Positions 23,883 through 33,037 of a DNA stretch of 64,000 bases are shown in pieces. Position numbers and translations under genes: made by a program. The stretch covers positions 50,398 to 114,397 of the forward strand of contig CAAEJV010000018.1 in NCBI GenBank assembly GCA_900756155.1. The letters are read 5' to 3'. Numbering within the stretch: the stretch's first letter is position 1; every line of letters begins with the position of its first letter. A model generated the notes under the pieces. It did no database searches, was not told where the DNA came from, and worked only from the letters and a program-made list of their open reading frames with translations. Origin of the DNA: Pasteurellaceae bacterium (GTDB lineage: Bacteria > Pseudomonadota > Gammaproteobacteria > Enterobacterales > Pasteurellaceae).

Positions 23883-25337
23883 ATGTCAGTAAAAGGCGAC
23901 ATCGGTGTTATCGGCTTAGCCGTAATGGGGCAAAACCTCATTTTAAATATGAATGATCATGGCTTTAAAGTCGTGGCATATAACCGTACCACTTCAAAAG
24001 TGGATGAATTTTTACAAGGTGCGGCAAAAGGCACCAATATTATCGGCGCATACTCTTTAGAAGATTTAGCTTCTAAATTAGAAAAACCACGTAAAGTGAT
24101 GTTAATGGTGCGCGCGGGTGATGTGGTGGATCAATTCATTGATGCTTTATTGCCACATTTAGAAGAAGGCGACATCATTATCGATGGCGGTAACTCAAAC
24201 TATCCGGACACAAATCGTCGTGTAAAAGCATTGGCTGAAAAAGGCATCCGCTTTATCGGTACCGGTGTTTCCGGTGGTGAAGAAGGCGCGCGCCATGGGC
24301 CTTCTATCATGCCGGGTGGAAATCATGAAGCATGGCCATATGTTAAACCTATCTTCCAAGCAATCTCTGCTAAAACCGAACAAGGCGAACCTTGCTGTGA
24401 CTGGGTTGGCGGTGAAGGCGCTGGCCACTTTGTGAAAATGGTTCACAATGGTATCGAATATGGCGATATGCAATTAATCTGTGAAGCTTACCAATTCTTA
24501 AAAGAAGGTTTAGGCTTAAGCTATGAAGAAATGCAAGCGATCTTCGCAGAATGGAAAAAAACTGAACTTGATAGCTATTTAATCGATATCACCACCGATA
24601 TTCTTGGTTATAAAGATGCTGATGGTGAACCATTAGTTGAAAAAATCTTAGATACCGCAGGCCAAAAAGGAACAGGTAAATGGACGGGTATCAATGCATT
24701 AGATTTTGGTATTCCATTAACCTTAATCACTGAATCTGTCTTTGCTCGTTGTGTCTCTTCATTTAAAGATCAACGTGTTGCCGCTAATCAATTATTCGGC
24801 AAAACAATTCAACCGGTTGAAGGCGACAAAAAAGTGTGGATTGAAGCAGTACGTAAAGCATTATTGGCGTCAAAAATCATTTCTTACGCACAAGGCTTTA
24901 TGCTGATTCGTGAAGCCTCTGAACAATTTGGCTGGAACATCAACTACGGCGCAACAGCGTTGCTATGGCGTGAAGGTTGTATTATCCGTAGCCGTTTCTT
25001 AGGTAACATTCGTGATGCATATGAAGCAAATCCAGATTTAATCTTCTTGGGTTCAGATAGCTACTTCAAAGGCATTTTAGAAAACGCATTAAGCGACTGG
25101 CGTAAAGTGGTGGCAAAATCTATCAAAGTGGGCATTCCAATGCCATGTATGGCATCTGCGATTACGTTCTTAGATGGCTACACATCAGCACGCTTACCAG
25201 CAAACTTATTGCAAGCACAACGTGACTACTTCGGTGCTCACACTTATGAACGTACTGATAAACCACGTGGTGAATTCTTCCACACCAACTGGACAGGTCG
25301 CGGTGGCAACACAGCATCTACCACTTATGATGTGTAA
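23883..25337 (+). CDS. gnd: 6-phosphogluconate dehydrogenase (decarboxylating)
   Basis: Third enzyme of the oxidative pentose phosphate pathway (484 aa), giving ribulose 5-phosphate, CO2 and NADPH. Motifs: IGLAVMGQNLILNM (NADP-binding), DGGNSNYPDT, GVSGGEEGARHGPSIMPGG, and the signature FVKMVHNGIEYGDMQ with catalytic Lys. AGGAG precedes the ATG. It is separated from pgl by accessory genes. Confidence 0.97.
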   Translation: MSVKGDIGVIGLAVMGQNLILNMNDHGFKVVAYNRTTSKVDEFLQGAAKGTNIIGAYSLEDLASKLEKPRKVMLMVRAGDVVDQFIDALLPHLEEGDIIIDGGNSNYPDTNRRVKALAEKGIRFIGTGVSGGEEGARHGPSIMPGGNHEAWPYVKPIFQAISAKTEQGEPCCDWVGGEGAGHFVKMVHNGIEYGDMQLICEAYQFLKEGLGLSYEEMQAIFAEWKKTELDSYLIDITTDILGYKDADGEPLVEKILDTAGQKGTGKWTGINALDFGIPLTLITESVFARCVSSFKDQRVAANQLFGKTIQPVEGDKKVWIEAVRKALLASKIISYAQGFMLIREASEQFGWNINYGATALLWREGCIIRSRFLGNIRDAYEANPDLIFLGSDSYFKGILENALSDWRKVVAKSIKVGIPMPCMASAITFLDGYTSARLPANLLQAQRDYFGAHTYERTDKPRGEFFHTNWTGRGGNTASTTYDV

Positions 25338-25361
25338 GTCTAAAAACTCATGATAAACTCG

Positions 25362-25397
25362 CCGCACTTTGTTCGCATAAAGTGCGGTTTATTTTTA
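25362..25397 (+). terminator. Inverted USS-pair terminator after gnd
   Basis: CCGCACTTTGTTCGCATAAAGTGCGG forms a stem (outward-facing USS order) followed by TTTATTTTT. Here the USS order is the reverse of the usual pair (ACCGCACTT first). Confidence 0.75.
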
Positions 25398-25416
25398 CCT
25401 TATTTTGGAGAAACCT

Positions 25417-25737
25417 ATGTTATCTCAATCACGCTTAGATAAAATTTCAGAAATGGAAAACCTTCTTAATGAAGCAGAGAGTTTCTTAGCCGACGCAGAA
25501 CAATTTCTTGAAAAATGGCAGGCTTTCTTACCAAAAATGAAAACCTTAGAACACTATTATTTTGATGGTGACTGGCGAGAAGATTATCAAGCTTATGAGG
25601 ACGGTAAAATCCCAGAGGATATGCCTTGTGGTGTATTAAGTGAAGATTTAGTATTTAATGCGAGTACAGGACACCATGGATTGGCGATTGAATATTTGAA
25701 AGTGATTGCGAAAGTATTAGATCAAGCTAAAGATTAA
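25417..25737 (+). CDS. DUF4298 family protein
   Basis: A 106-residue soluble protein with a coiled-coil N-terminal half (SRLDKISEMENLLNEAE) and the conserved block LEHYYFDGDWREDYQAYEDG, followed by CGVLSEDLVFN, matching the DUF4298 family as I recall it. Function unknown. GGAG lies six bases upstream of the chosen ATG; the ATG at 25405 overlaps that site. Confidence 0.8.
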   Translation: MLSQSRLDKISEMENLLNEAESFLADAEQFLEKWQAFLPKMKTLEHYYFDGDWREDYQAYEDGKIPEDMPCGVLSEDLVFNASTGHHGLAIEYLKVIAKVLDQAKD

Positions 25738-25821
25738 TATTCAATATATTTAATTGTTCAAAAAAACATCGAAAAACGCATATTTTTGAACTTTCATTCA
25801 TATCCGTTTGTCTTATGGAGT

Positions 25822-25839
25822 ACTATCAATATGGATAGT
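25822..25839 (+). promoter_or_regulatory. Inverted repeat upstream of the glycine-zipper lipoprotein
   Basis: ACTATC-AATATG-GATAGT is a 6-bp perfect palindrome with a 6-base centre, about 28 bases before the ATG. It could be an operator or a small leader hairpin. No regulator is identified. Confidence 0.35.
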
Positions 25840-25866
25840 TTTATATGTTAAACACGGAGAGATCCT

Positions 25867-26070
25867 ATGAAATTAATTGGAAAATCACTTGTTATCGCGA
25901 TGACTATTATTTCCCTTGCTGCATGTGGAAATATGAACCGTACACAAAAAAATACAACAGCTGGTGCAGCTATTGGTGGTGCAGCAGGCTATATGCTTGG
26001 TGGTAATACCGCGACCACATTAGGTGGTGCCGCATTAGGTGGCGTAATCGGTAGCCAAGTCAATAAATAG
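25867..26070 (+). CDS. OsmB-like glycine-zipper lipoprotein
   Basis: A 67-residue lipoprotein: lipobox SLAAC with Cys20, then a double glycine zipper (AGAAIGGAAGYMLGG and LGGAALGGVIGSQ) that forms two membrane-associated helices. It resembles osmotically inducible lipoprotein B (OsmB) and Rick_17kDa-type proteins. GGAGAG precedes the ATG. Likely outer-membrane; role in envelope stress is inferred from the family. Confidence 0.82.
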   Translation: MKLIGKSLVIAMTIISLAACGNMNRTQKNTTAGAAIGGAAGYMLGGNTATTLGGAALGGVIGSQVNK

Positions 26071-26072
26071 TC

Positions 26073-26114
26073 AAAAAAATAACCGCACTTAATAAGTGGC
26101 GGTTATTTTTTTAT
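26073..26114. terminator. Bidirectional terminator, lipoprotein/srmB
   Basis: AAAAAATAACCGC and GCGGTTATTTTTTT form a long stem with A and T tracts, with ACTT/AAGT extending the pairing in the loop. It lies between convergent genes and contains one partial USS. Confidence 0.85.
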
Positions 26115-27442
26115 TATTTCTCATCTGTTTTTTCTGTGCTTGGTTTACGGCGTTTACCAATATTTTTCGTATCTTTATGACGTAATTTGGCTTTCTTCTT
26201 CACCTCTGATTTTTTCTTTTCTTCACGTTTTTCTTTAATACGCGCCTTTTGCTTTTTAGACATGGATTTTACTTCACCATCTTTTGGTGGTTTAGTGCGA
26301 GGTTCTAAGCCTTCTAAAATCCGTGCTTTCAAAAGCTCTTCCGTATAACGTTTTATTTTACCGAGCAATTTATAATCATGGGCTTCAACAAAAGAAACAG
26401 CTGTGCCCTTTTTCCCTGCACGAGCCGTACGACCAATACGATGTAAATAGGTATCTGCACTGTAAGGTAAATCGAAGTTCATGACATGTGTCACATCATC
26501 AATATCAATCCCACGAGCAGCGACATCAGTAGCCACTAACACAGTAACAACACCTGATTTTAATTTATCAATGGCATTATTACGTTGTGTTTGCGCCATA
26601 TCGCCTTCTAAATAAGTAGAACGAATACCGCGTTTACGCAAAGTCTCAGAAAGCTCACGCACATCTTCTCTACGACGCACAAACACAATGCCGCGACTCA
26701 CGTTCTCGGTTTCGATAAAACGCGCAAGCAACTTGATTTTATGTTCATTGCTGTCGGCATGATAATACCATTGGTTGATTTTCTTGCGCTCACGACGACT
26801 TGGTTCTGCATCGATTTTTACCGGATCATTTAATAAACGATCTGCAAAATCGACTAATAACTCCCCTTCTAATGTGGCAGAGAAAAGAAGGGTTTGTTTA
26901 CGCCAACGCGTTTCAGCGGCAATTTTCTCCGCATCTTGGCCAAAGCCCATTTGCAACATGCGATCTGCTTCATCAAAAATCAATATTTCTACCGCACGAC
27001 AATCAAAGTTTTCTTCTTTGATGTATTGCAACAAACGCCCCGGTGTTGCCACCACGATATCTTGATTTGAATTAAACACTTCCCCATGATTTTGATACGC
27101 CACACCGCCAGTAATGGTTGCAATCTTCAAATGTGTGAATTGTGTCAACTCTTCCGCTTGCTCTGCAACCTGCATCGCTAACTCACGGGTTGGCGTTAAA
27201 ATTAAAATACGAGGTGCCCCTGGTTTACGACGTGGATAATCCAATAAATGCTGAATAGCCGGCAATAAAAATGCAGCAGTTTTGCCTGTACCTGTTGGTG
27301 CAGAACCGAGCACATCACGTTCTTCCATGGCTGCCGGAATCGCTTCTAATTGGATGGCTGTTGGGCGAGTGTAGCCTTTCTTTTCTAAGGCTTTTAATAA
27401 TTCAGGGGAAAGATCGAATTCTTCAAATGGGGATAAATTCAT
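26114..27442 (-). CDS. srmB: DEAD-box RNA helicase SrmB
   Basis: ATP-dependent RNA helicase (442 aa) acting early in 50S ribosome assembly. Motifs in order: Q motif (YTRPTAIQLEAIP), Walker A APTGTGKT, PTRELAMQ, TPGRLL, DEAD (IFDEADRML), SAT, and HRIGRTARAG. The C-terminal tail is strongly basic (KKQKARIKEKREEKKK), typical for SrmB. It is divergent from trmN6, as srmB-yfiC is in E. coli. Confidence 0.93.
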   Translation of the reverse strand: MNLSPFEEFDLSPELLKALEKKGYTRPTAIQLEAIPAAMEERDVLGSAPTGTGKTAAFLLPAIQHLLDYPRRKPGAPRILILTPTRELAMQVAEQAEELTQFTHLKIATITGGVAYQNHGEVFNSNQDIVVATPGRLLQYIKEENFDCRAVEILIFDEADRMLQMGFGQDAEKIAAETRWRKQTLLFSATLEGELLVDFADRLLNDPVKIDAEPSRRERKKINQWYYHADSNEHKIKLLARFIETENVSRGIVFVRRREDVRELSETLRKRGIRSTYLEGDMAQTQRNNAIDKLKSGVVTVLVATDVAARGIDIDDVTHVMNFDLPYSADTYLHRIGRTARAGKKGTAVSFVEAHDYKLLGKIKRYTEELLKARILEGLEPRTKPPKDGEVKSMSKKQKARIKEKREEKKKSEVKKKAKLRHKDTKNIGKRRKPSTEKTDEK

Positions 27443-27512
27443 TATTTTGCGTTAATTTGTTAAAATTAGGGCTGATTATACCTGAAAATGCGGTCATTTT
27501 CCGCAAGATTTT

Positions 27513-28211
27513 ATGAGCAGCTTTACCTTCAAACAATTCCATATTAATCAACAACATTGTGCAATGAAAGTCGGCACTGACGGCATTTTACTGGGTGCAT
27601 GGGCGGATGTGTCTGATTGTCAGCGTATTCTTGATATGGGGACTGGCACAGGCTTGGTTGCATTAATGCTCGCCCAACGAAGTCATGAGCATTGCCAAAT
27701 TGAAGCCGTTGAGCTTGATCCCCTTGCAGCACAACAAGCACAAGAAAACTTCAAGGCTTCGCCATGGCACAATCGTCTTCATTTAACACGCCAAGACGTG
27801 CAAACTTATTGCCAACAAACAGCGCATCAATTTGATTTAATTGTGGCTAATCCGCCTTATTTTGCACAAGGCGTTGAATGTAAAAATGACGAACGAGCAC
27901 TTGCCCGTTATGTTCAACAAAGCCATTTAGATTGGTTAAATTGGGCGTCGAGTTGTTTATCTGAAAAAGGAAAAATCAGTTTTGTCTTGCCTTATGAGGC
28001 GGGGAAAACATTGATAAATTCAACCGCACTTTATTGCATTAAGCAGGCTGATGTCATTACAAAAATAGGAAAAGATCCACAACGGATGTTACTCACGTTT
28101 AGCCGAGAGCATTTACCACAGGTAAAAGATAGCTTGGTGATTTATGATGAAAACAATCAGTACACAGAGGAATTTATTGCATTGACGAAGGCATTTTATT
28201 TAAAAATGTAA
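27513..28211 (+). CDS. trmN6: tRNA1(Val) (adenine(37)-N6)-methyltransferase
   Basis: TrmN6/YfiC family SAM-dependent methyltransferase (232 aa) making m6A37 in tRNA-Val. The SAM-binding motif is ILDMGTGTGLVALMLAQR and the catalytic motif is IVANPPYF. Divergent from srmB with 70 bases between the starts, including a USS at 27490-27500. Confidence 0.92.
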   Translation: MSSFTFKQFHINQQHCAMKVGTDGILLGAWADVSDCQRILDMGTGTGLVALMLAQRSHEHCQIEAVELDPLAAQQAQENFKASPWHNRLHLTRQDVQTYCQQTAHQFDLIVANPPYFAQGVECKNDERALARYVQQSHLDWLNWASSCLSEKGKISFVLPYEAGKTLINSTALYCIKQADVITKIGKDPQRMLLTFSREHLPQVKDSLVIYDENNQYTEEFIALTKAFYLKM

Positions 28212-28245
28212 GGACATATGACTATGCCCTTTTTAATTGATGTGA

Positions 28246-28929
28246 TTAGTGATTTTCTGCTTTGACGAGTTTCGTCCAGTTGTAATAACCATATAATGAG
28301 TTGAGTAAGTAAGCACTATACATTAAGTACATTGCTGGCTGTTCTGCCCAAAGCAAAATGGAAAGCACATTTAAGACAATCCATAATAACCATTGCTCAC
28401 GATAACGCAAAATCATCAATAATTGTGCCGCTACGGTGATAATCGTGGTTAAACCATCTAATTCTGTAGAACTCCCGCCTGCGGCTTTTAAAGCCTGTAC
28501 AAAGCAGAATGTACCAATCCCAACACTCACGAGTAAAACAGCCCAACCTTTTGGCGTCAAGGCTTTTGCAATCACACTTTCACCGCCGTTATCGTTCTGC
28601 ATGTGTTGTTTCCACATAAAATAACCGATAAATTGTGATGGGATATACACATAGAGCGCCGTATTCATTTCACCAAGGAAATTGTTTCCCCAGGAGACAT
28701 AAAAATAGGTATAAGCAAAAATAAGCCCAAAGAAATAGTTACTAATTTTTCCTTTACTCACCAATACCACGCAGAGAATACCTGCAATACCTGAAATCAT
28801 GCCTAATGGGCTATCCGGCATAAGAACATAAGCAATAATTTGTGCAGCAAGGAAAATAACTACCCATGCCACTTCAAAAGGTTTCCAGCCTGATAAAAAT
28901 TCTTCTTTAAGTCGTTCTGTCCAATTCAT
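28246..28929 (-). CDS. pnuC: Nicotinamide riboside transporter PnuC
   Basis: Inner membrane nicotinamide riboside facilitator (about 227 aa), central to the V-factor (NAD) need of Haemophilus. Seven hydrophobic helices are visible, with family elements WKPFEVAWV near the N-terminus, VSWGNNF and QFIGYFMWKQH, and YLLNSLYGYYNWTK at the end. The start at 28929 is chosen for its AGGAGTG ribosome site; the upstream in-frame extension covers USS-like DNA. Substrate is supplied by e(P4) and related phosphatases, which occur elsewhere in this window. Confidence 0.93.
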   Translation of the reverse strand: MNWTERLKEEFLSGWKPFEVAWVVIFLAAQIIAYVLMPDSPLGMISGIAGILCVVLVSKGKISNYFFGLIFAYTYFYVSWGNNFLGEMNTALYVYIPSQFIGYFMWKQHMQNDNGGESVIAKALTPKGWAVLLVSVGIGTFCFVQALKAAGGSSTELDGLTTIITVAAQLLMILRYREQWLLWIVLNVLSILLWAEQPAMYLMYSAYLLNSLYGYYNWTKLVKAENH

Positions 28930-29013
28930 GGAACACTCCTGTTTTATGAAAAAGTACGTCATTTTTACACCGCACTTTTTTAAAGTAAAGCTTAGGTGAC
29001 ATTTAATTTAATT

Positions 29014-29033
29014 ATTGTGAGAAAAATCACACT
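29014..29033. promoter_or_regulatory. CRP site between pnuC and rapA
   Basis: TGTGA-GAAAAA-TCACA (29016-29031) is an exact match to the CRP core in the divergent pnuC-rapA region, about 95 bases from each start codon, so it could serve either gene. Confidence 0.7.
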
Positions 29034-29128
29034 TTATTTTTCATGCTTTTAGATGTCCATGCCTTGCTTTCCCTTATAATCAGACTACAATATCGCCCCA
29101 TTTTAAAAGATTCATTAAGAGGAAGATG

Positions 29129-31891
29129 ATGTCATTTGCAATCGGTCAACGCTGGATTAGTGAAACCGAAAATAACCTCGGATTAGGGATGATTACCGCC
29201 TTAGATTTCCGTTCTGTTACCCTTCACTTTCCTGCCACAGATGAAACCCGAATTTATGCGGTAGCGCAAGCACCATTAACCCGAATTGCATTGAATAAAG
29301 GTGAACAACTTCATCACCAAGCGGGTTGGCAAGGTGAAGTCCTTGATGTTCAGGAAATGAATGGTCTCTTATTTTATTTAGTCAAAAATGCGCAAGGCAA
29401 AGAGATTATCGTCAATGAAAAAGAACTTTCTCCGATAATTTCTTTTAGCCAAGCGAAAGATCGCCTCTTTTCATCACAGATTGATCGTAGTGAACATTTT
29501 GCGTTGCGCTATCAAACACTTCTGCATCAACAAGCTCAATTTCAATCGCCTTTGCGAGGCTTACGAGGCAATCGTGCGGGCTTAATTCCTCATCAACTTC
29601 ATATTGCGCAAGAGGTGGGAAATCGTATCAATCCGCGTGTGCTCTTAGCCGATGAAGTAGGTTTAGGTAAAACCATTGAAGCAGGGATGATTTTGCAAAA
29701 TCAGCTTTTTGCTGAAAAAGTACAACGTGTGTTAATTATTGTACCGGAAACCTTACAACATCAATGGCTTGTCGAAATGCTTCGTCGTTTTAATTTACAT
29801 TTTTCATTATTTGATGAAGAACGTTGTGAAGATTTTGCCGAACAAGCCATCAATCCATTTAGCACGGAAAGCTTAATTATTTGTGCATTAGACTGGTTGA
29901 AAGCTCACCCTCATCGCTTACAACAAGCCATTGAAGCTGAATTTGACTGTTTAATTGTCGATGAAGCACATCATTTAGCTTGGTCTGAAAATGCGCCAAG
30001 TGTCGCTTATTTACTGGTGGAACAATTAGCGAATGCTATTCCGTCTGTTTTATTACTCACTGCAACGCCTGAACAACTGGGTTTGGAAAGTCATTTTGCA
30101 CGCTTGCGCTTGCTTGATCCTGAGCGTTTTTATGATTACCAGGCGTTCTTAAAGGAACAGGAAAACTATCAGCCTGTTGCGGATGCTGTGCAATCTTTAC
30201 TCTCAGAGAAGCCGCTAAGTGCGGTCGAAAAAAATCATATTTCTGATTTACTTCATGAGCAAGATGTCGAACCATTATTTAAAGCTTTAGCCTGTCATAA
30301 TGACGATGAGAAGCAAACTGCGCGACAAGAGCTCATTCAAAATCTCATCGATCGACACGGTACAAGCCGTATTTTATTTCGCAATACACGCCAAGGGGTG
30401 AAAGGTTTCCCGCATCGGGTTTACCATCAAATAACGATTGATGCGGCTGAAGTAGACGAAAAAATTCATTGGTTAATTGATTTTCTAAAATCACACCGAA
30501 ATGAAAAAATCTTAGTCATTTGTAAAACTGCACAAACAGCAATTCAACTTGAGCAAATTTTACGAGAAAAAGAAGCCATTCGCAGTGCTGTTTTCCATGA
30601 AAGAATGTCAATCATTGAACGAGATCGTGCAGCGGCTTATTTTGCCGATACCGATAATGGCGCACAAGTTTTACTGAGTTCAAGCATTGGTTCTGAAGGC
30701 AGAAACTTCCAATTTGCTTGTCATCTCGTACTCTTCGATTTACCAGAAAATCCTGACTTACTTGAGCAATGTATTGGCCGTTTAGATCGTATCGGGCAAA
30801 TGCGAGATGTACAAATTTATGTACCTTGCCTCGCAAACTCTGCGCAGCAAGATTTAGCTCGTTGGTATCATGAAGGTTTAAATGCCTTTGAACAAACTTG
30901 CCCTATCGGAATGACACTGTTTGAACAATATGAATCGTTACTAAAAGTGCGGTCAGAAAATAAAGCGGATTTTGAGCAACTCATTCTCCAAACGCAAAAA
31001 CAAGCAAAAGCATTGCGTTTAGCCTTAGAGAAAGGGCGTGATCGTTTGTTAGAATTAAATTCTAATGGTGGAGAAAAGGCACAACGACTTGCGTCAGAAA
31101 TTGCTCAAACAGATAATTCACCACAATTAGTCGATTTTGCACTGAATTTATTTGATATTATTGGCGTAGAGCAAGATGATTTAGGTGAAAACAGCATTGT
31201 CATCACGCCAACGGGCACCATGCTTGTTCCTGATTTTCCAGGACTAAAAGAAGAAGGTATTACAGTAACCTTTGACCGACAACTTGCTCTTGCTCGTGAG
31301 GAATTAGAATTTCTTACTTGGGATCATCCAATGATACGCCAAGGCATTGATTTAATCGTTTCTGGTGACATTGGCAAAGCATCGATAGCATTATTAGTTA
31401 ATAAACAGCTACCTGCAGGCACTCTTTTGGTTGAATTGATTTATATGATTGAAAGCCAATCACCAAAAGATTTGCAACTGAATCGTTTTCTTCCGCCTAC
31501 GCCTGTTCGATTATTACTGGATAGCAAAGGAAATAATCTAGCCGGACAAGTTAATTTTGATACATTGCAAAATAAACTTAAGCCGCTAAGCAAAGACATT
31601 GCGAATAAAATGGTCAAAATGGTTCGTCCAAATATTGAGCAATTAATAAAAATAGGCGATCACAAAATGACTGAAATCGCACAAGCTAAAATCCAAGAAG
31701 CCAGTAGATTGGCAAATCAAACATTGAGCACTGAGCTCAATCGACTTATAGCCTTGAAAGCAGTAAATAAAAATATTCGCCAAACGGAAATTGATGTATT
31801 AGAAAAACAACGCGAGCTTTCTCTGGAAGAGTTAAGTAAAGCAAGCTGGCGATTAGATAGCCTTCGGGTAATAGTGACAAACAAGGAATAA
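29129..31891 (+). CDS. rapA: RNA polymerase-associated ATPase RapA (HepA)
   Basis: Swi2/Snf2 family ATPase (920 aa) that recycles RNA polymerase after transcription. N-terminal RapA domains begin SFAIGQRWISETENNLGLG. Motifs: Walker A LLADEVGLGKTIEAG, DEAH box IVDEAHHLAW, TATPEQ, and helicase C-terminal LEQCIGRLDRIGQ. Of the two adjacent ATGs (29126, 29129), the second is better spaced from GAGGA and matches the family start. Length is close to H. influenzae HepA. USS occur in frame. Confidence 0.95.
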   Translation: MSFAIGQRWISETENNLGLGMITALDFRSVTLHFPATDETRIYAVAQAPLTRIALNKGEQLHHQAGWQGEVLDVQEMNGLLFYLVKNAQGKEIIVNEKELSPIISFSQAKDRLFSSQIDRSEHFALRYQTLLHQQAQFQSPLRGLRGNRAGLIPHQLHIAQEVGNRINPRVLLADEVGLGKTIEAGMILQNQLFAEKVQRVLIIVPETLQHQWLVEMLRRFNLHFSLFDEERCEDFAEQAINPFSTESLIICALDWLKAHPHRLQQAIEAEFDCLIVDEAHHLAWSENAPSVAYLLVEQLANAIPSVLLLTATPEQLGLESHFARLRLLDPERFYDYQAFLKEQENYQPVADAVQSLLSEKPLSAVEKNHISDLLHEQDVEPLFKALACHNDDEKQTARQELIQNLIDRHGTSRILFRNTRQGVKGFPHRVYHQITIDAAEVDEKIHWLIDFLKSHRNEKILVICKTAQTAIQLEQILREKEAIRSAVFHERMSIIERDRAAAYFADTDNGAQVLLSSSIGSEGRNFQFACHLVLFDLPENPDLLEQCIGRLDRIGQMRDVQIYVPCLANSAQQDLARWYHEGLNAFEQTCPIGMTLFEQYESLLKVRSENKADFEQLILQTQKQAKALRLALEKGRDRLLELNSNGGEKAQRLASEIAQTDNSPQLVDFALNLFDIIGVEQDDLGENSIVITPTGTMLVPDFPGLKEEGITVTFDRQLALAREELEFLTWDHPMIRQGIDLIVSGDIGKASIALLVNKQLPAGTLLVELIYMIESQSPKDLQLNRFLPPTPVRLLLDSKGNNLAGQVNFDTLQNKLKPLSKDIANKMVKMVRPNIEQLIKIGDHKMTEIAQAKIQEASRLANQTLSTELNRLIALKAVNKNIRQTEIDVLEKQRELSLEELSKASWRLDSLRVIVTNKE

Positions 31892-31895
31892 TAAT

Positions 31896-32555
31896 ATGGC
31901 ACTTATTGAATACCATCCCCCTTTAGAACCATATTTAGATATTATCTATCAAGATAATCATATCTGCGTGGTAAACAAACCGAGCGGTTTACTTTCAGTC
32001 CCTGGCAATCAGCCAGAATACTATGACAGTGCTATGAGCCGGGTGAAAGAGAAATTTGGATTTTGTGAACCAGCACACCGTTTAGATATGGCCACTAGTG
32101 GGATTATTCTGTTTGCATTGAGTAAAGCAGCAGATAAAGAGTTGAAACGTCAATTCCGTGAACGTGAGCCAAAAAAATATTATCAAGCATTAGTGTGGGG
32201 ACACTTAGAACAAGATAGTGGGGAAATTAATCTTCCTATGATTTGTGATTGGGAAAATCGCCCACGCCAACGCATTGATTTTGTTTTCGGCAAAAGAGCG
32301 GTCACGTTTTATGAAGTTTTAGAACGGTTACCGACTAACTGCACTCGAGTTAAACTAACACCAATCACAGGACGTTCGCACCAACTACGTTTGCATACGC
32401 TTGCACTTGGACATCCAATTTTAGGAGACAAGTTTTATTCTCACCCACAAGCTAAAGCGATGTCGCCTCGCCTATGCTTACATGCAGAAGAACTTACGAT
32501 TACGCACCCTATCACAGGTGAAAAAATGACATTTAGAGCTGAAGCTGAATTTTAG
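31896..32555 (+). CDS. rluA: Dual-specificity pseudouridine synthase RluA
   Basis: Makes pseudouridine at 23S rRNA 746 and tRNA position 32 (219 aa). The catalytic Asp lies in the RluA signature AHRLDMATSGIILFA near residue 65; ITGRSHQLRLH and LGHPILGDKFY are further family motifs. The ATG lies four bases after the rapA stop, so they are probably co-transcribed, as in H. influenzae. Confidence 0.95.
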   Translation: MALIEYHPPLEPYLDIIYQDNHICVVNKPSGLLSVPGNQPEYYDSAMSRVKEKFGFCEPAHRLDMATSGIILFALSKAADKELKRQFREREPKKYYQALVWGHLEQDSGEINLPMICDWENRPRQRIDFVFGKRAVTFYEVLERLPTNCTRVKLTPITGRSHQLRLHTLALGHPILGDKFYSHPQAKAMSPRLCLHAEELTITHPITGEKMTFRAEAEF

Positions 32556-32567
32556 GAAAGCAAGATA

Positions 32568-32600
32568 TAAAAAAGGCTCACTAATGTGAGCCTTTTTATT
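32568..32600. terminator. Bidirectional terminator, rluA/rplQ
   Basis: AAAAAAGGCTCAC and GTGAGCCTTTTTA form a stem with flanking A and T runs, between rluA and the end of the alpha operon. It is not USS-based. Confidence 0.85.
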
Positions 32601-32613
32601 TTATAACAAATTA

Positions 32614-32997
32614 TTATTCCGCTGCTGCTTCAGCAACTTCTGGACGATCAACTAACTCAATGTATGCCATTGGAGCGTTGTCACCTGCACGGAAACCACA
32701 TTTTAAGATACGGGTGTAACCACCTGCACGTTGAGCAAAACGTGGACCTAATTCATTGAATAATTTCGCAACAGTTTCAATGTTACGAGTACGAGCGAAT
32801 GCTAAACGACGGTTTGCAACGCTATCTTCTTTTGCTAATGTAATTAACGGTTCAACTACACGACGTAATTCTTTAGCTTTTGGTAAAGTAGTCTTGATGA
32901 TTTCATGACTAACTAAAGCACTTGCTAAGTTACGGAACATCGCTTGGCGATGGCTGCTATTACGGTTTAGTTGACGACCACTCTTACGATGGCGCAT
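32614..32997 (-). CDS. rplQ: 50S ribosomal protein L17
   Basis: L17 (127 aa), last gene of the alpha operon. The N-terminus MRHRKSGRQLNRNSSHRQAM and LVSHEIIKTTLPKAKELRR are diagnostic. The C-terminus ends in an Ala/Glu-rich tail. It follows rpoA with a 40-base gap. Confidence 0.98.
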   Translation of the reverse strand: MRHRKSGRQLNRNSSHRQAMFRNLASALVSHEIIKTTLPKAKELRRVVEPLITLAKEDSVANRRLAFARTRNIETVAKLFNELGPRFAQRAGGYTRILKCGFRAGDNAPMAYIELVDRPEVAEAAAE

Positions 32998-33037
32998 GAT
33001 CTTATCCTTCTCAGAAAAATCTTAACCTATGACCAAA

